Below, piece after piece: positions 12,250 through 22,082 of a stretch of 64,000 nt of DNA. How positions within the stretch are numbered: the stretch's first letter is position 1; each line of letters opens with the position of its first letter. Source of the stretch: Penelope pileata (lineage: Eukaryota > Chordata > Aves > Galliformes > Cracidae); NCBI GenBank assembly GCA_013396635.1, contig WBMW01000170.1:1030896-1094895 (forward strand), given 5' to 3'. Position numbers and translations under genes: made by a program. The notes under the pieces were generated by a model, which did not search any database, had not been told where the DNA came from, and saw only the letters and a list, made by a program, of their open reading frames with translations.

Positions 12250-14540
12250 GAATGGCTTGGGCTGAAAGGGACCTTAAAGCCCATTAAGTTCCAACTCCCC
12301 TGCCGTGGGCAGGGTTGCCAACCACCAGATCAGGCTGCCCAGGGCCCCATCCAACCTGGCCCTAAACACCTCCAAGGATAAGGCATCCACAGCTGCTCTG
12401 GGAAACTTGTGCCAGTGCCTCATCACCCTCCGAGTAAAAGGTTTCCTCCTAATCTAATCTAAATCTCTGCTCTTTTAGTTGAAAACCATTCCCCCTTGTC
12501 CTATCACTATTGGCCATGTAAAAAGTCGGTCTCCCTCCTGTTTATAAGCTCCCTTTAAGTACTAGAAGGCCACAATGAGGTCCCCCCAGAGCCTTTTCTT
12601 CTCCAGGCTGAACAAGCCCAACTTTCTCAACCTTTCTTCATGGGAAAAATGCTCCAGCCCTCTGATTGTCTTCATGAACCTCATCTGGACCTGCTCCAAC
12701 AGCTCCATATCTATCTTGTGCTAGGGGCCCCAGGCCTGGATGCAGTACTGCAGGTGGGCTCTCATGAGGGCAGAGCAGAGGGGATAATCACCTCCCTCTT
12801 CCTGTGGGCTGCCCCTCTTTTGATGCAGCCCAGGATACCATTAGCCTTCCAGGCTGCAAGTGCCCACTTTTGGCTCATGTCAAACTTTTCCTCCACCAAG
12901 ACCCCCAAGTCCTTGGCAGGGCTGCTCTCAATGCGTTCTTCTGCATACCATTACGTATCTGAGATTGCCTTGACCCAAGTGCAACACCTTGCACTTGGCC
13001 TTGTTGAACTTCATCAGGTTTCTGTGGGTCCACTCCTCAAGTCTGTCCAGGTCCCTCTGGATGGCATCCTTTCCTTCTATTGAGTCAACTGCATGACTCA
13101 GTGTCACTGGCAAACTTGCTGAGGGTGCACTCGGTCTCACTGTCCCAGTCATTGATAAAGATGTTGAAGAACATTGGTCCTAAGATGGGCCCATGGGGGA
13201 CACGGCTCATGACGGCCTCCACCTGGACATAGAGCTGCTGAGCACAACCCTCTGGCTGCAATCATCCAAGGAATTCTTTATCCACTGAATAGTCCACCCT
13301 TCAAATACATATTTTTCCAGCTTAGAGATAAGAATGTGATGTGGGACCATTTCAAAGGCCTTACAGAATTCCAGGTAGATGACACCAGTTGTTCTTCCTT
13401 TTGTCTACAGATGCCATCACTCCATCCCAGAAGGCCATCAGGCACAATCTGCCCTTGGTGAACCCGTGCTGGCTATCTCAGATCACCTCCTCATCTTGCA
13501 TGTACCTTAACATAGATTACACGAAGATCTGTTCCAGGATCTTCCCAGGCACAAAAGTGAGACTCACTAGCCTGCAATTTCCTAGGTCTTCCTTTCTATC
13601 TTCCTTAATAAGGGGTGTGGCATTTCCCTCTTTCCAGTCACCAGGGTCATTACCTGACAGCTCAGACTTTTCAGATATGACGGAGAGTGGCTTGGCAACC
13701 ACATCAACCAGCTGCATCATGTATGGGATGTATGTTGTCCAGCCTCTTAGACTCGTACGCATTCAGCCTCATGAGGTGGTCTCAAACTTGTTCTTTGCTT
13801 GAGTGGGAGAGATTTTGCTCCCTCAGCTCCCACCTAGAGGTTCAGGGATGTGAGAGACATAGGAAGCCTGTCTGCCAGGGAAGACTGAGGCAAAGATCAT
13901 GTTGAGTACCTCAGCCTTCTCCATGTCTGTTGTTACCATTTCCCCCTTCTCATTTATCAGAGGGTGTACACTCTCCTTGGCCTTTCTCTTCTAACCAATG
14001 TACCTGTAGAATCAGGCTCTCCTTGATAAGGCAGCCCGTAGTAGACCCCAGCCACCAGATGTCCTCTATTGGTCTGGTCCCTAATTTTAACCCACAAGCT
14101 CTCAGCCTGATCATGGCTGTTTTTTAGAGGCAGCTCTTCACAATCCATCCACTTATTACCACAGATGGCAAATCCTCCGCCCCTCCTGCCCCGCCTGTCT
14201 CTTCTAAACGTCTTGTAGCCCCAGTCATAGTATGCAGTTCTGTGATTTGTCCCACCACGTTTCCATGATAGCAATTAGGTCGTAGTTTCCTAATTGCGCC
14301 GTGGCTTCCAAGTCCTCCTGCTTCTTTCCCATGCTGCATGTATTGGTGTAGAGGCACTTCAGCTGGGCTATTGGCTGAGTTACCTTCTTGGAGGAGCCCT
14401 CTCACATTCCATTGGGACAAAGCTGAGCGTTATCCTCTGCTGCTTCCTAAAGTGATGGTGTTCCCTGGCTCTTCTCTGTCACTGAGAAGTACATCCCCTT
14501 CCTCCACGTGTCAAACCTTGCCTATGGCTTAGCCAGTCTA
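12250..14540 (-). mobile_element. CR1 LINE, long decayed copy (about 2.3 kb)
   Basis: The left end is the classic CR1 3' region in reverse (gaatggcttgggctgaaagg, 12252-12271), followed by the well-known avian CR1 block about scoring and grouping of paralogous 3' sequence through 12620. Minus-strand frames further right carry broken reverse transcriptase pieces: 12928-13152 holds a RDLDRLEEW...MKFNKAKCKVLHLG segment, and 13517-13762 holds NCRLVSLTFVPGKILEQI. Minus-strand 14124-14420 contains NVRGLLQEGNS, which resembles the start of the endonuclease domain. Frames are disrupted by several indels and stops, so no functional protein remains. It is 5'-truncated like most CR1 copies. The plus-strand ORF at 12640-13083 is only its antisense shadow. 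Confidence 0.9.
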
Positions 14541-15093
14541 ACCTACGCCACCTTTAAGTTGTTCTGGATGTTAACTGCTTGTTACATTTCTTTGAGAAAA
14601 GTCTGCACAATTTACTCAAGTGCTCAGACTGTCTCATGACTATTCCGAGGTGTTTCTTCTGTTATCACGAGGTTGGACTTTTCTGTCTTCTATTAGAAAT
14701 AATGCAAAACAAGAGTGATCAGAACACCTCAGATACAACACAGAGAGAGAGAGATTTTTGATGAAATTTTAGTTAGTTTGAATGTGGAGAGATGGGTGGT
14801 TCACAGGCAATGGACCTGATTGCTATGCTTGTTTCCAAAGTGTCAGCCTAAATCTATCTGATCATGAAGCTTATCAAATTAAATTCTCAGTAAATGAGAA
14901 GCAGATCAGTAGAGCAGAATCTCTGTACGCTGCTCAGTGTCATAGACACTAAATGCAGCTGAATAACCTCCGTGGCTTCACCTCCATTATTTTCAGCTCT
15001 GTTGGGTCTAGCAGCCACGTTTGTTCTGGATCACAGTAGGAAAATGGGAAATAGCAGCTGGCAGAAAGGCACTGGGTTGGTGCAATGCAGCAC
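14541..15093. other. Non-coding spacer between CR1 and LTR fragment
   Basis: Short (GA)n near 14744-14754. No exon or RNA gene seen. Confidence 0.5.
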
Positions 15094-15215
15094 TGTGGTT
15101 TAACCCAGCGACAGCTCAGCACCACACAGCCGCTTGCTGACTGCCCCATGGGGATGAGGAGAGAATGGGAAACAGAATAGAACTCATGGGCTGAGATAAA
15201 AACTGTTTCCTGGGA
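15094..15215 (-). mobile_element. ERVL-type LTR fragment
   Basis: It begins with TGTGGTTTAACCCAGC and continues with CAGCACCACACAGCCGC, then gggatgaggagagaa and a GGGCTGAGATAAAAA-like block. This is the R/U5 end of the same LTR class as the copy at 5128-5665, read in reverse. Only about 120 bp is recognisable. The right limit is uncertain and no target duplication could be defined. Confidence 0.7.
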
Positions 15216-15610
15216 CAGAAGAGGAAAGTAGGAGGGAAATGCAATGCTAACAAGACAGGTACTGCTGCAATGCTGTCCCTGAGCACTCGACACCCAGCGC
15301 GGCAGCTTGGGGAGTGGTGGCTTCTTTCTCTTTAAACCTAAGTGGCTGCCAGGCTTCATGCTGCCCTTTAAAAGTGGCGTTTCTAGAGGGGCTGAGCTTG
15401 AGCTTGTGCACCTTGTGCTCCCACAGGTGTGTAATTTCCTTCTCAACACCATGATTTCTCTTGCTGTTGCCCCAGTGCAGCTCCACAGGGCAAGAGAGAA
15501 ACGAGCCAGACTGCGTGAGCTCCTCAGTGTCCCTCACTGAGTGCCACCTGTAGGTGGGTGTGCAGAGGTGTGGGCTGGTAAAGGCTGGAGCAACACAGCA
15601 CCTTGCTCCA
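15216..15610. other. Unassigned stretch left of the minisatellite
   Basis: Moderately GC-rich sequence without recognisable coding homology. Open frames run into it from the minisatellite, but they show no domain I recognise. It may be more of the hAT element or of the LTR insertion; I cannot tell. Confidence 0.35.
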
Positions 15611-16270
15611 GGTGTCAAAGCACAGCCAAGTGGCTGGCCCCAGCGGCGAAGGAGAAGAACAAGGGCCAGCTCGATGCCCACTGCTGGCCCCAGCAGTGAC
15701 GGAGAAGAATGGCCAGCCCGACACCAACTGGCCATCCCCATTGGTGACAGAATAGAAAAAAGGCTGGCCCGAGGCCAACTGGCCGGACCTGACAGCGACA
15801 GAGCAAGACAAGGGACAACCTGACACCGCCTGCAAGGCCCCAACAGCAATGGAGAAGAAGAAGGGCCGAGCCAACACCAAGTGGTTGGAACCGACGATGA
15901 TGGAGAAGAACAAGGGCTGGAACAATGCCAACTGGCTGGCCCCATCGGCAACAGAGAAGAACAAGGGCTGGCTTGACACCAACTGGTTGGCCCTGATGGC
16001 AACGGAGAAGAACAAGGTTTGGCCTGACACCAACTGCACGGCCCCGATGGTGATGGAAAAGAACAAGGTCTGGCCCAACGCTAACTGTACGGCCACAGCT
16101 GTGATGGAGAAGAACAAGGGCCAGGCCGACACCAACTGGCTGGCTCCAATGGCAATGGAGAAGAACAAGGTTTGGCCTGACACCAACTGGACAGCACTGA
16201 CAGCGATGGAGAAGGACAAGGGCTGGCATGACACCATCTGGCTGGCCCCGATAGTGATGGAGAAGGGCAT
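15611..16270. repeat. 51-bp minisatellite, about 13 copies
   Basis: The motif GGAGAAGAACAAGG recurs near 15649, 15700, 15850, 15902, 15953, 16004, 16055, 16106, 16157, 16208 and 16259, with degenerate copies near 15749 and 15800, giving a 51-bp period. Because 51 is a multiple of three, several frames stay open on both strands. The plus frame repeats EKNKGWxDTNWLAPMA and the minus frame repeats a Leu/Val-rich unit. Copies differ by scattered substitutions, more so at the left. There are no unique spacers between units, so this is not a CRISPR-like array. Confidence 0.9.
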
Positions 16271-16578
16271 CAAATGTGGTAGCATGTTTTTGCATATGTC
16301 TTTTCACATTGTAATCTTTGAAAACTGACACTATTTCCTTACAAATTAAGCGTAGTGCCACGTTATTTGTCTTTACTCCTCTGTCCATTTTCTGTTGATC
16401 ACTTCCTTCATCCACAGTTTTTCTTTTTTTGGGTTCTGTTTTCTTTTGAGACACTATTAGGTTGAAATATTACTATTGGTATGAGCCATTGCTATGACAG
16501 TGCAGCAGCCCATGAGGGCCACATTGCAAGCTCTGCTGGGCCACATGTGGCCCATGAGCCACAGGTTGGACATGTCTG
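15611..16578 (-). mobile_element. hAT-family DNA transposon relic, 5' part, with internal minisatellite
   Basis: On the minus strand the element starts at 16578 with a terminal sequence CAGACATGTCCAACCTG that resembles the ends of the copy at 51410. An ATG follows at 16454, and the frame then encodes a basic, Lys-rich start and a BED-finger-like segment (LICKEIVSVFKDYNVKRH) about 37-54 residues in. This is typical of GTF2IRD2/SCAND3-like hAT transposases, although the usual first cysteine is replaced by arginine. After TTFDAL the transposase resemblance stops and the frame enters 51-bp tandem repeats that stay open. The catalytic core and C-terminal dimerisation region are absent, so it cannot be an active transposase. 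Confidence 0.7.
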
Positions 16579-17062
16579 GATTATAGGAAATCTCTCTCTC
16601 CTGCTCTGTTATCTGACGATGCCAATATGTGACTGAAAGTACAATCTGATTTAATATTATTAAAATGTAAAAGATTAGTTTTTTGGTGTCTTTTACAGTG
16701 CTTCACTACTGCTAGATGATATAGTGAGAAGCTTAAGTAAGAAGCTTAAAAAGTCTATGTGTATAATCTTCTATCGAGAGCTTTCCAATAAACAAAACAA
16801 AAAAAAAATTGTTATAGAACACTTTTTTGCAGTGAAATAGCCATTGACCAGAAAGTTAAAAAGCAAGATAGTTAAAACACTTTTAAACTGATATCCTCAA
16901 ATTTGTCTACTCTATTTAATAAACTGTTATTGCCCTCTAGCGTTCAAACACAGCTTATAAATTCCCCTGCAGAGTGATCCAGGCAGGTCACCTACCAATT
17001 CCCCGTTTGCTCTTAATCCAACAAGACAAATCGGGAAATACATGTAGCTCTATACATATATT
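16579..17062. other. Non-coding spacer
   Basis: AT-rich, with a nine-base A run near 16800. No gene or identifiable repeat. Confidence 0.5.
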
Positions 17063-17222
17063 GCTGAGAGAAGCTGTGGATGCTCCATCCATAGAAGTGC
17101 TCAAGGCCACGCTGAAGGTGCTTTGGGAAAGCTGATGTAGTGGAAGGTGACCCTTGGCACCTGGTTAGAACCAGGTGATCTTTAAAATTCCTTCCAAGTC
17201 AAACCATTCTAGAATTCTACAA
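17063..17222 (+). mobile_element. CR1 LINE 3' tail fragment
   Basis: Plus-strand sequence follows the end of the CR1 ORF and 3' UTR: a degraded CTCAAGGCCACGCTGAAGG block, then CCTTCCAAGTCAAACCATTC and ATTCTAGAATTCTAC, matching the CR1 3' terminal ATTCTATG-type repeats. Heavily decayed. Confidence 0.7.
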
Positions 17223-17337
17223 TATTTATTTATGAATGTTTAAAGTTATCTGTTCCACTCAAAAATTGTGACAGGCCACTCAGATCATCTTTCTCACTAA
17301 ATTAGTCACAGTACACATGCAGCTCACTGGTTTATTT

Positions 17338-17903
17338 AAGTACATTATCTGCACATTTTCAAATGGAATACATGGAGTTGCAATCAGATACTCAACTCAA
17401 ATAAAAATTTGATCATGTCTCTCTACTGAAATTCTATAAGACCTGTCTTACCAGAGACAAATACCCTTCACTTCACAATCATGCCTTATTCACATTATTG
17501 CTTTTTGGCACTATGTACATTTGTGAACAACTGATTTCAAGGATGAAGCACAGGAAGAGTAAAATTTCATCAAAATCTCTGATGAGCACTGTGAGAACTC
17601 ACTAAGGATTGCAACCACTTCCATCAAACCAGACTGATGCATCAGTTTCACAAGATCAAGGTCAAATATCCCACTAGTTTTATGTTTTTGTTGTTTTTTT
17701 AATGTTTTAATAAAAATATAAATATATAAAACATTAAATATTAAGTAATAACAAAAATAAAATATTAAGTAATAATAAACATTAAGTAATGAAATGTTTT
17801 GTTAGTTAAGTACATGAACTGTGTTATATATTTTATATGTGGCCCAAGACGGTTCCTCCTCACTCAGTGCTGCTCTGGCAAGCCAAAAGGTTGGGCACCC
17901 ATG
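17338..17903 (+). mobile_element. hAT-family DNA transposon relic, 3' part
   Basis: This closely parallels 51760-52284. Both carry a mutated transposase C-terminal dimerisation region (shared blocks ATCATGTCTCTCTACT, CATTTGTGAACAA, AGAGTAAAATTTCATCAAAA and GGTCAAATATCCCACTAG). Both end with tggcccaagac... aagccaaaaggttgg..cacccatg, the element's 3' terminal inverted repeat. An AT-rich expansion at 17690-17800 interrupts this copy. The 5' part is missing. It lies on the strand opposite to the 5' relic at 15611-16578, so the two are not a simple single insertion. Confidence 0.75.
17690..17800. repeat. A/T-rich degenerate repeat inside hAT relic
   Basis: Irregular repeats of aataaaatattaagtaat-like units, including several AACATTAAGTAAT copies. 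The corresponding part of the 51-52 kb hAT copy is much shorter, so this is a local expansion. Confidence 0.6.
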
Positions 17904-19270
17904 CCCTAAGATGTATCTGCCTGCCTTGAATCTGTCTCTGCTGTACTGTACTGTACTGCCTCAATTACTATCAACCATCTCTCCCTCCAACGTATGTTTT
18001 ACTACAACAGAAACGCACAGTGAAGATTCAGGGGTTGTTCTCAATACCGCTCCTGTAATAAGTTGCTGTGATGGCACAGGCAATGTAGAAGGCTTCTCAC
18101 TAAGTTGTAAATATTTTTAGAGGAAACTATGGTCAACCTCAGATTTGGGCCTACATTTTACAGCCCCAAATTGGAGAAAGTACTTATCACTTCTTTAACT
18201 TATTTCCCAGAAATGTTTTCCTTTTCATCATGTTCCTTCATTGCAAAACTTTGAAAACAGCTAATTTAAAAAAAAAAGGGGGGGGGGGAAGGAACAGAGG
18301 TTAAATAAAGCGCAACAGACAACAGACACGCTGATGAACTTGAGATACTTTTTCAAATTGGTTCACTTGTAAGAGGTTATCCAGAGTGTTTTTCATTTAA
18401 ACAGAATGAGATGTAAGCAGTGTAGAAAACCAGCTGATTTAGTATCTACAAAGCAAGTTGCAGCCTCCAAATAGCAAGAATTCAACTTCTTGACACAAGG
18501 AACTCTGACTTGCCTTTGATCTTTGAATAATAGAATTTTCAGAGAATTTTTTGCATAAAGTTATTGTTGGAGCTCTCAGAAAACTTGCCTTCAGGCCATT
18601 TTTGGATCATGCCTGCTTCCCACTGCACTAAGCTTCACAGATCTAAGAACCTTTTGGATGTGAGTTACTTTTCATATTTTGTAATAGAATTATTTGCTTG
18701 TATTCATAAGGCACCTTTCCTTCCCTATCTTGATGTTTGTAGTTGATTATGCAGCTTGCCACACAGGTACTTTGATATCTAGTGTTTCATTCTAAAAGCA
18801 GGTTTAGACTGATGATGGTAGGGGCAAAATGTGAATAATATGAACTGTAGGTTCAAATAGTATATGCTCACAGGCACTCTCCCTTGCCTCTTGTTCCAGA
18901 GGATGGCAAAAATCCAGAGCAGCTGTGCTTATTACCAGTCATATGAACATGATCCCAGAAGTAAAGAAGATGTGCTTTGAGAGCAGGTAGAGTTCTAGCA
19001 AGTCAGCCCTGTTGCAAGCAGGGCTTTTGAGAGCCACTAGCAGGGTGAGGCAAGTAAGAGAATACTAAAAGCAGAAAGATAGTGCAAAACTGTTCGTCTC
19101 CTTCTGCAACTGTAGGACACATAATTGAGGTTGGGACTCTTCTACAACACAGCTATCAGCGTCCCTTGAAATTTTCTTAATTTCCTTCAATCTGTCTAGA
19201 CGTTCAGGAACTGGAGACCATACCTTTTCTGTGTCTTCTGATGACAATACAGTTGTTGTCTTTGCTCAGT
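17904..19270. other. Non-coding stretch
   Basis: It contains a short (CTGTA)n at 17941-17957 and an A10-G11 tract at 18268-18288. No exon with recognisable homology. Confidence 0.5.
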
Positions 19271-19272
19271 TA

Positions 19273-20490
19273 GAATCACAGAATATCCCAATTTGTAAGA
19301 GACCCATAAGGACCATTGAGTCAAACTCCTGGTTCCACACAGGACCACCCAAAAATCAGACCACGTGACTGAGAGCGTTGTCCAGATGCTTCTTGAACTC
19401 TGGCAAGTTTGGTGCTGTGACGTCTTCTCTGAGGAGCCTGTTCCAGAGCCCGACCACCCTCTCAGTGAAGAACTTTTTCCTGATATCCGACCTGAACCTC
19501 CCATGATGCAGCTTCATGCTTTTCCCTTGGGTTCTATTGCCAAAGAGAGGAGATCAGCACCTGCCCTTTTGCTCCTCCTCGTGAGGAAGCTGTAGGCAGC
19601 CATGAGGCCTCCCCTCAGTCTCCTCTTCTCTGAGCTGAACAAACCAAGGGACTTCAGCCACTCTTCATATGTCTGTCCCCCTGGACCCTTCACCAATTTT
19701 GTAGCCCTCCTTTGGACACTCTCTAATAGTTTTATGTCTTTTTTGTACTGTGGCACTCCAAATCGCACACAGTACTCAAGATGAGGCCACACCAGTGCAG
19801 CATAGAGCAGCACGGTCACTTCCCTCGACCAGCTAGCAATGCTGGGCTTGATGCACCCCAGGATGCAGTTGGCCTTCCTCGCTGCCTGGGAACATTGTTG
19901 ACTCATGCTCAACTTTTTGCTGACCAAGACTCCCCAATGCCTTTCAGCAAGGCTGCTCTCCAGCATCTCATCACCCAGTCTGTATGTATAGCCAGAGTTG
20001 CCCCTTCCCAGGTGCAGAATCCGGTGCTTGCTCTTGTTAAACTCCATATGGTTGGTGATTGCCAAGCTCTTTAATTTGTCTAGATCTCTCTGCAAGGCCT
20101 CTCCACCCTTGATAGAGTCAACAGCTCCTCCCAATTTAGTATCATCAGCAAACTTTCTCACAATACCTTTTAGTCCTACATCTAAGTAATTTATCAAAAC
20201 ATTAAAGAGAACTAGCCCTCAAATGCATCCCACCAGTGACTGGCTGCCAGCCTGATGTAACTCCATTTACTACAACCCTTTGGGCCTGACCTGCCAACCA
20301 ATTGTTCACCCATCACATTATGTTTTTGTCTAGTTCTTTGTAGGACATTGTGTCCAGAAGTATACTGTGAGAAACAGTATCAAAAGCTTTTCCGAAATCC
20401 AAAAAGATAACATCAACTCGCTTCCCTTGGTCAACTAGAGGGGTGACCCTGTTAAAAAAGGGAATTAAGTTACTTAAACAGGACCTAGCA
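19273..20490 (-). mobile_element. CR1 LINE, 5'-truncated, with largely open reverse transcriptase C-terminus
   Basis: The left end is the CR1 3' end (AGAATCACAGAATATCCC in reverse). Minus-strand 19514-20197 is a 227-codon open frame. It includes the reverse transcriptase catalytic block FADDTKLGG at codons 16-24 with both aspartates kept, then the thumb and C-terminal segments (HLEYCVRFG, LLESVQRRATKLV). A further minus-strand piece at 20313-20552 has VIFLDFGKAFDTVSH, the conserved FxKAFD motif of LINE reverse transcriptases, with a glycine where serine is usual. The endonuclease domain is missing. This is a younger or better-preserved copy than the one at 12.3 kb. It lies 0.6 kb beyond the MANSC1 stop codon. 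Confidence 0.92.
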
Positions 20491-21099
20491 GCATATGGTT
20501 TTATGTACAGCTTGTGATGTATGCACACAAAAGCACTGATGATACATACCAATAAACTAAATGTAGCTAAGGAAATTTAAGCCAAGTACATTATGAATAT
20601 TACACTTTTTACTCTTTGTACCTAAAACCATTTGGATGCAAAACACTACTACCCAGCACTCCTTTAAGGCTCAGATACAGTAAACAGTATGCCAGATACA
20701 GTTAAATAATGCCACACAATTGTGTAACACTAACATATTTGGAGGCCAATAGCATTGAAAATGCTCATGTGCTGCAGAGATACTCTATTAATTAGATTGG
20801 CTTCTATTCTGCTATTCTAGTCATAGTGTGTACTCTTGAAATAGTTTTTCTCCTTAAATACGAGAACTTCTTTGCTCAGCTTAGACTTGAACGTTTATTT
20901 TTAGGATTTAGTAATAAATCAAATCATAGACATTACAATTCAGCATAGAAATAGCAGTTCTCTTCCCCACCAAAACCATCTTGCCATTAGCGGCCAGAAA
21001 TGGAATATCTCTTCTGAGACTTCAATATCTGCTATTTGGTTTCAGAGTATTTCTCTCAAAGATGAGAAATGCTCCTAACAATCTATTCCCTATGCCCCA
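20491..21099 (-). other. MANSC1: Probable MANSC1 3' UTR and downstream flank
   Basis: Non-coding sequence directly after the MANSC1 stop codon on the minus strand. It carries one canonical poly(A) signal (listed separately) and no other gene. How far the UTR extends cannot be set from sequence alone. Confidence 0.5.
20894..20899 (-). terminator. MANSC1: Candidate MANSC1 polyadenylation signal
   Basis: AATAAA on the minus strand, about 200 bases beyond the stop codon at 21100-21102. It is the first canonical signal downstream that I noticed. A longer 3' UTR using another signal cannot be excluded. Confidence 0.4.
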
Positions 21100-22082
21100 T
21101 CATACATCAGCATACATTCCATTGATCAAGTAATCCAGCCTGGTATATTGTCTCTTCTGAAGAGATTCAAGCATTTTCTTCCCTATGAGCGCAATTACTA
21201 ATAGCAAGAATATCACCCCGAAAAGTAAAGCTGCTACAAGTCTGCTTTTGTCTTCCAGCTGAACAAAACCTTTCCTTCTCTGAACATTCTCTGAGAGGTA
21301 GGTTTCTGAATCAGACAGGTCATAATCCTGATGGTTACTTTGGGAAGCCTTCAGGGAACCACTATTAGACAGAGCAAAATTTGAAAAAGAGAGGATAGTA
21401 ACATGGCTGGTATCATTGGCAGGGAAAACTGTTGGCCCAGGAGGGATGGATGAAGTTCTGAGCCCTGCCGAGGTGGTAGCCATTACAGAATTTGAGGTCA
21501 CCCACTTGGTTGTAGAAGCTGTGGGACTAGAAAGAGGAAGATGAGTAACAGCAATACCGGCAGCAGGGATACCAGATTCAGCTCTAGCAATTGCAGTAAG
21601 CATAAATATGGTTGTTGTGGTGACAGTACTAGGTTTGACACCACCTGCAGGCAAAGAGTTTGTATAAGATTCCAGTCTGACAGTACTTGTAGGCAGAGGA
21701 GTAACGGTAGTACTGCTGGGATTGGGAACATTAGCCTGAGTGGCAGCGACCAAAGCAGAAGGGTTTCCAATTTGAACAGTAAATGATGTACTTGGCAGTG
21801 GATTAATTACTTTCTGCCTTGACATGAGGTCTAAGCTCTCAGGGTTGTCTTCCCTTTGTGATTCAGGAAAAATTGTATGAAATTCAGTATTGTCTAAATG
21901 TTTGGCCACATGGTTCAGGAGTTCAGATGCTTGATGAAAAACAGATTGTTGCAAAGCAGTGGTATGATTCTGATGGCTAGCCTGGCTGTGAGAAATAGAG
22001 GCTCCAGCATCCAAAGGCACAGAGTATTCATTTGAATTAAAGTCCTCATGTTTGAAGGATGTGTCCTCCAGGGCATGGGTAT
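21100..22082 (-). CDS. MANSC1: MANSC1 last coding exon: mucin-like stalk, transmembrane segment, cytoplasmic tail
   Basis: The exon starts after a good minus-strand acceptor (TTTCCTTTCTGTTTACAG) with two bases (AT) that complete the codon begun by the exon at 26557. It encodes about 326 residues to a TGA at 21100-21102. Most of it is rich in Ser, Thr, Pro and Asn, as expected of an O-glycosylated ectodomain stalk, with an NDT sequon near 21420. One hydrophobic segment of about 20 residues (LVAALLFGVIFLLLVIALIG, 21181-21240) is followed by KK and a 26-residue tail ending YTRLDYLINGMYADV. The tail and single-pass type I topology fit MANSC1. C11orf24, a related protein, has a similar tail, but the split MANSC domain upstream and the BORCS5 neighbour favour MANSC1. 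The protein's molecular role is poorly known. Its predicted place is the plasma or secretory membrane. Confidence 0.88.

Noticed and set aside
12640..13083. 147-codon plus-strand ORF
   Set aside because: Antisense of a CR1 element; its content is the reverse complement of RT-coding sequence.
15611..16270. Regular repeat array considered as a CRISPR
   Set aside because: Units are contiguous with no unique spacers, the period is 51 bp, and the genome is vertebrate.
15247..16454. Three overlapping ORFs of 250-279 codons on the minus strand
   Set aside because: They are different frames of the same 51-bp minisatellite. Only the one beginning at 16454 has a meaningful (hAT) start, and it is not a functional transposase.
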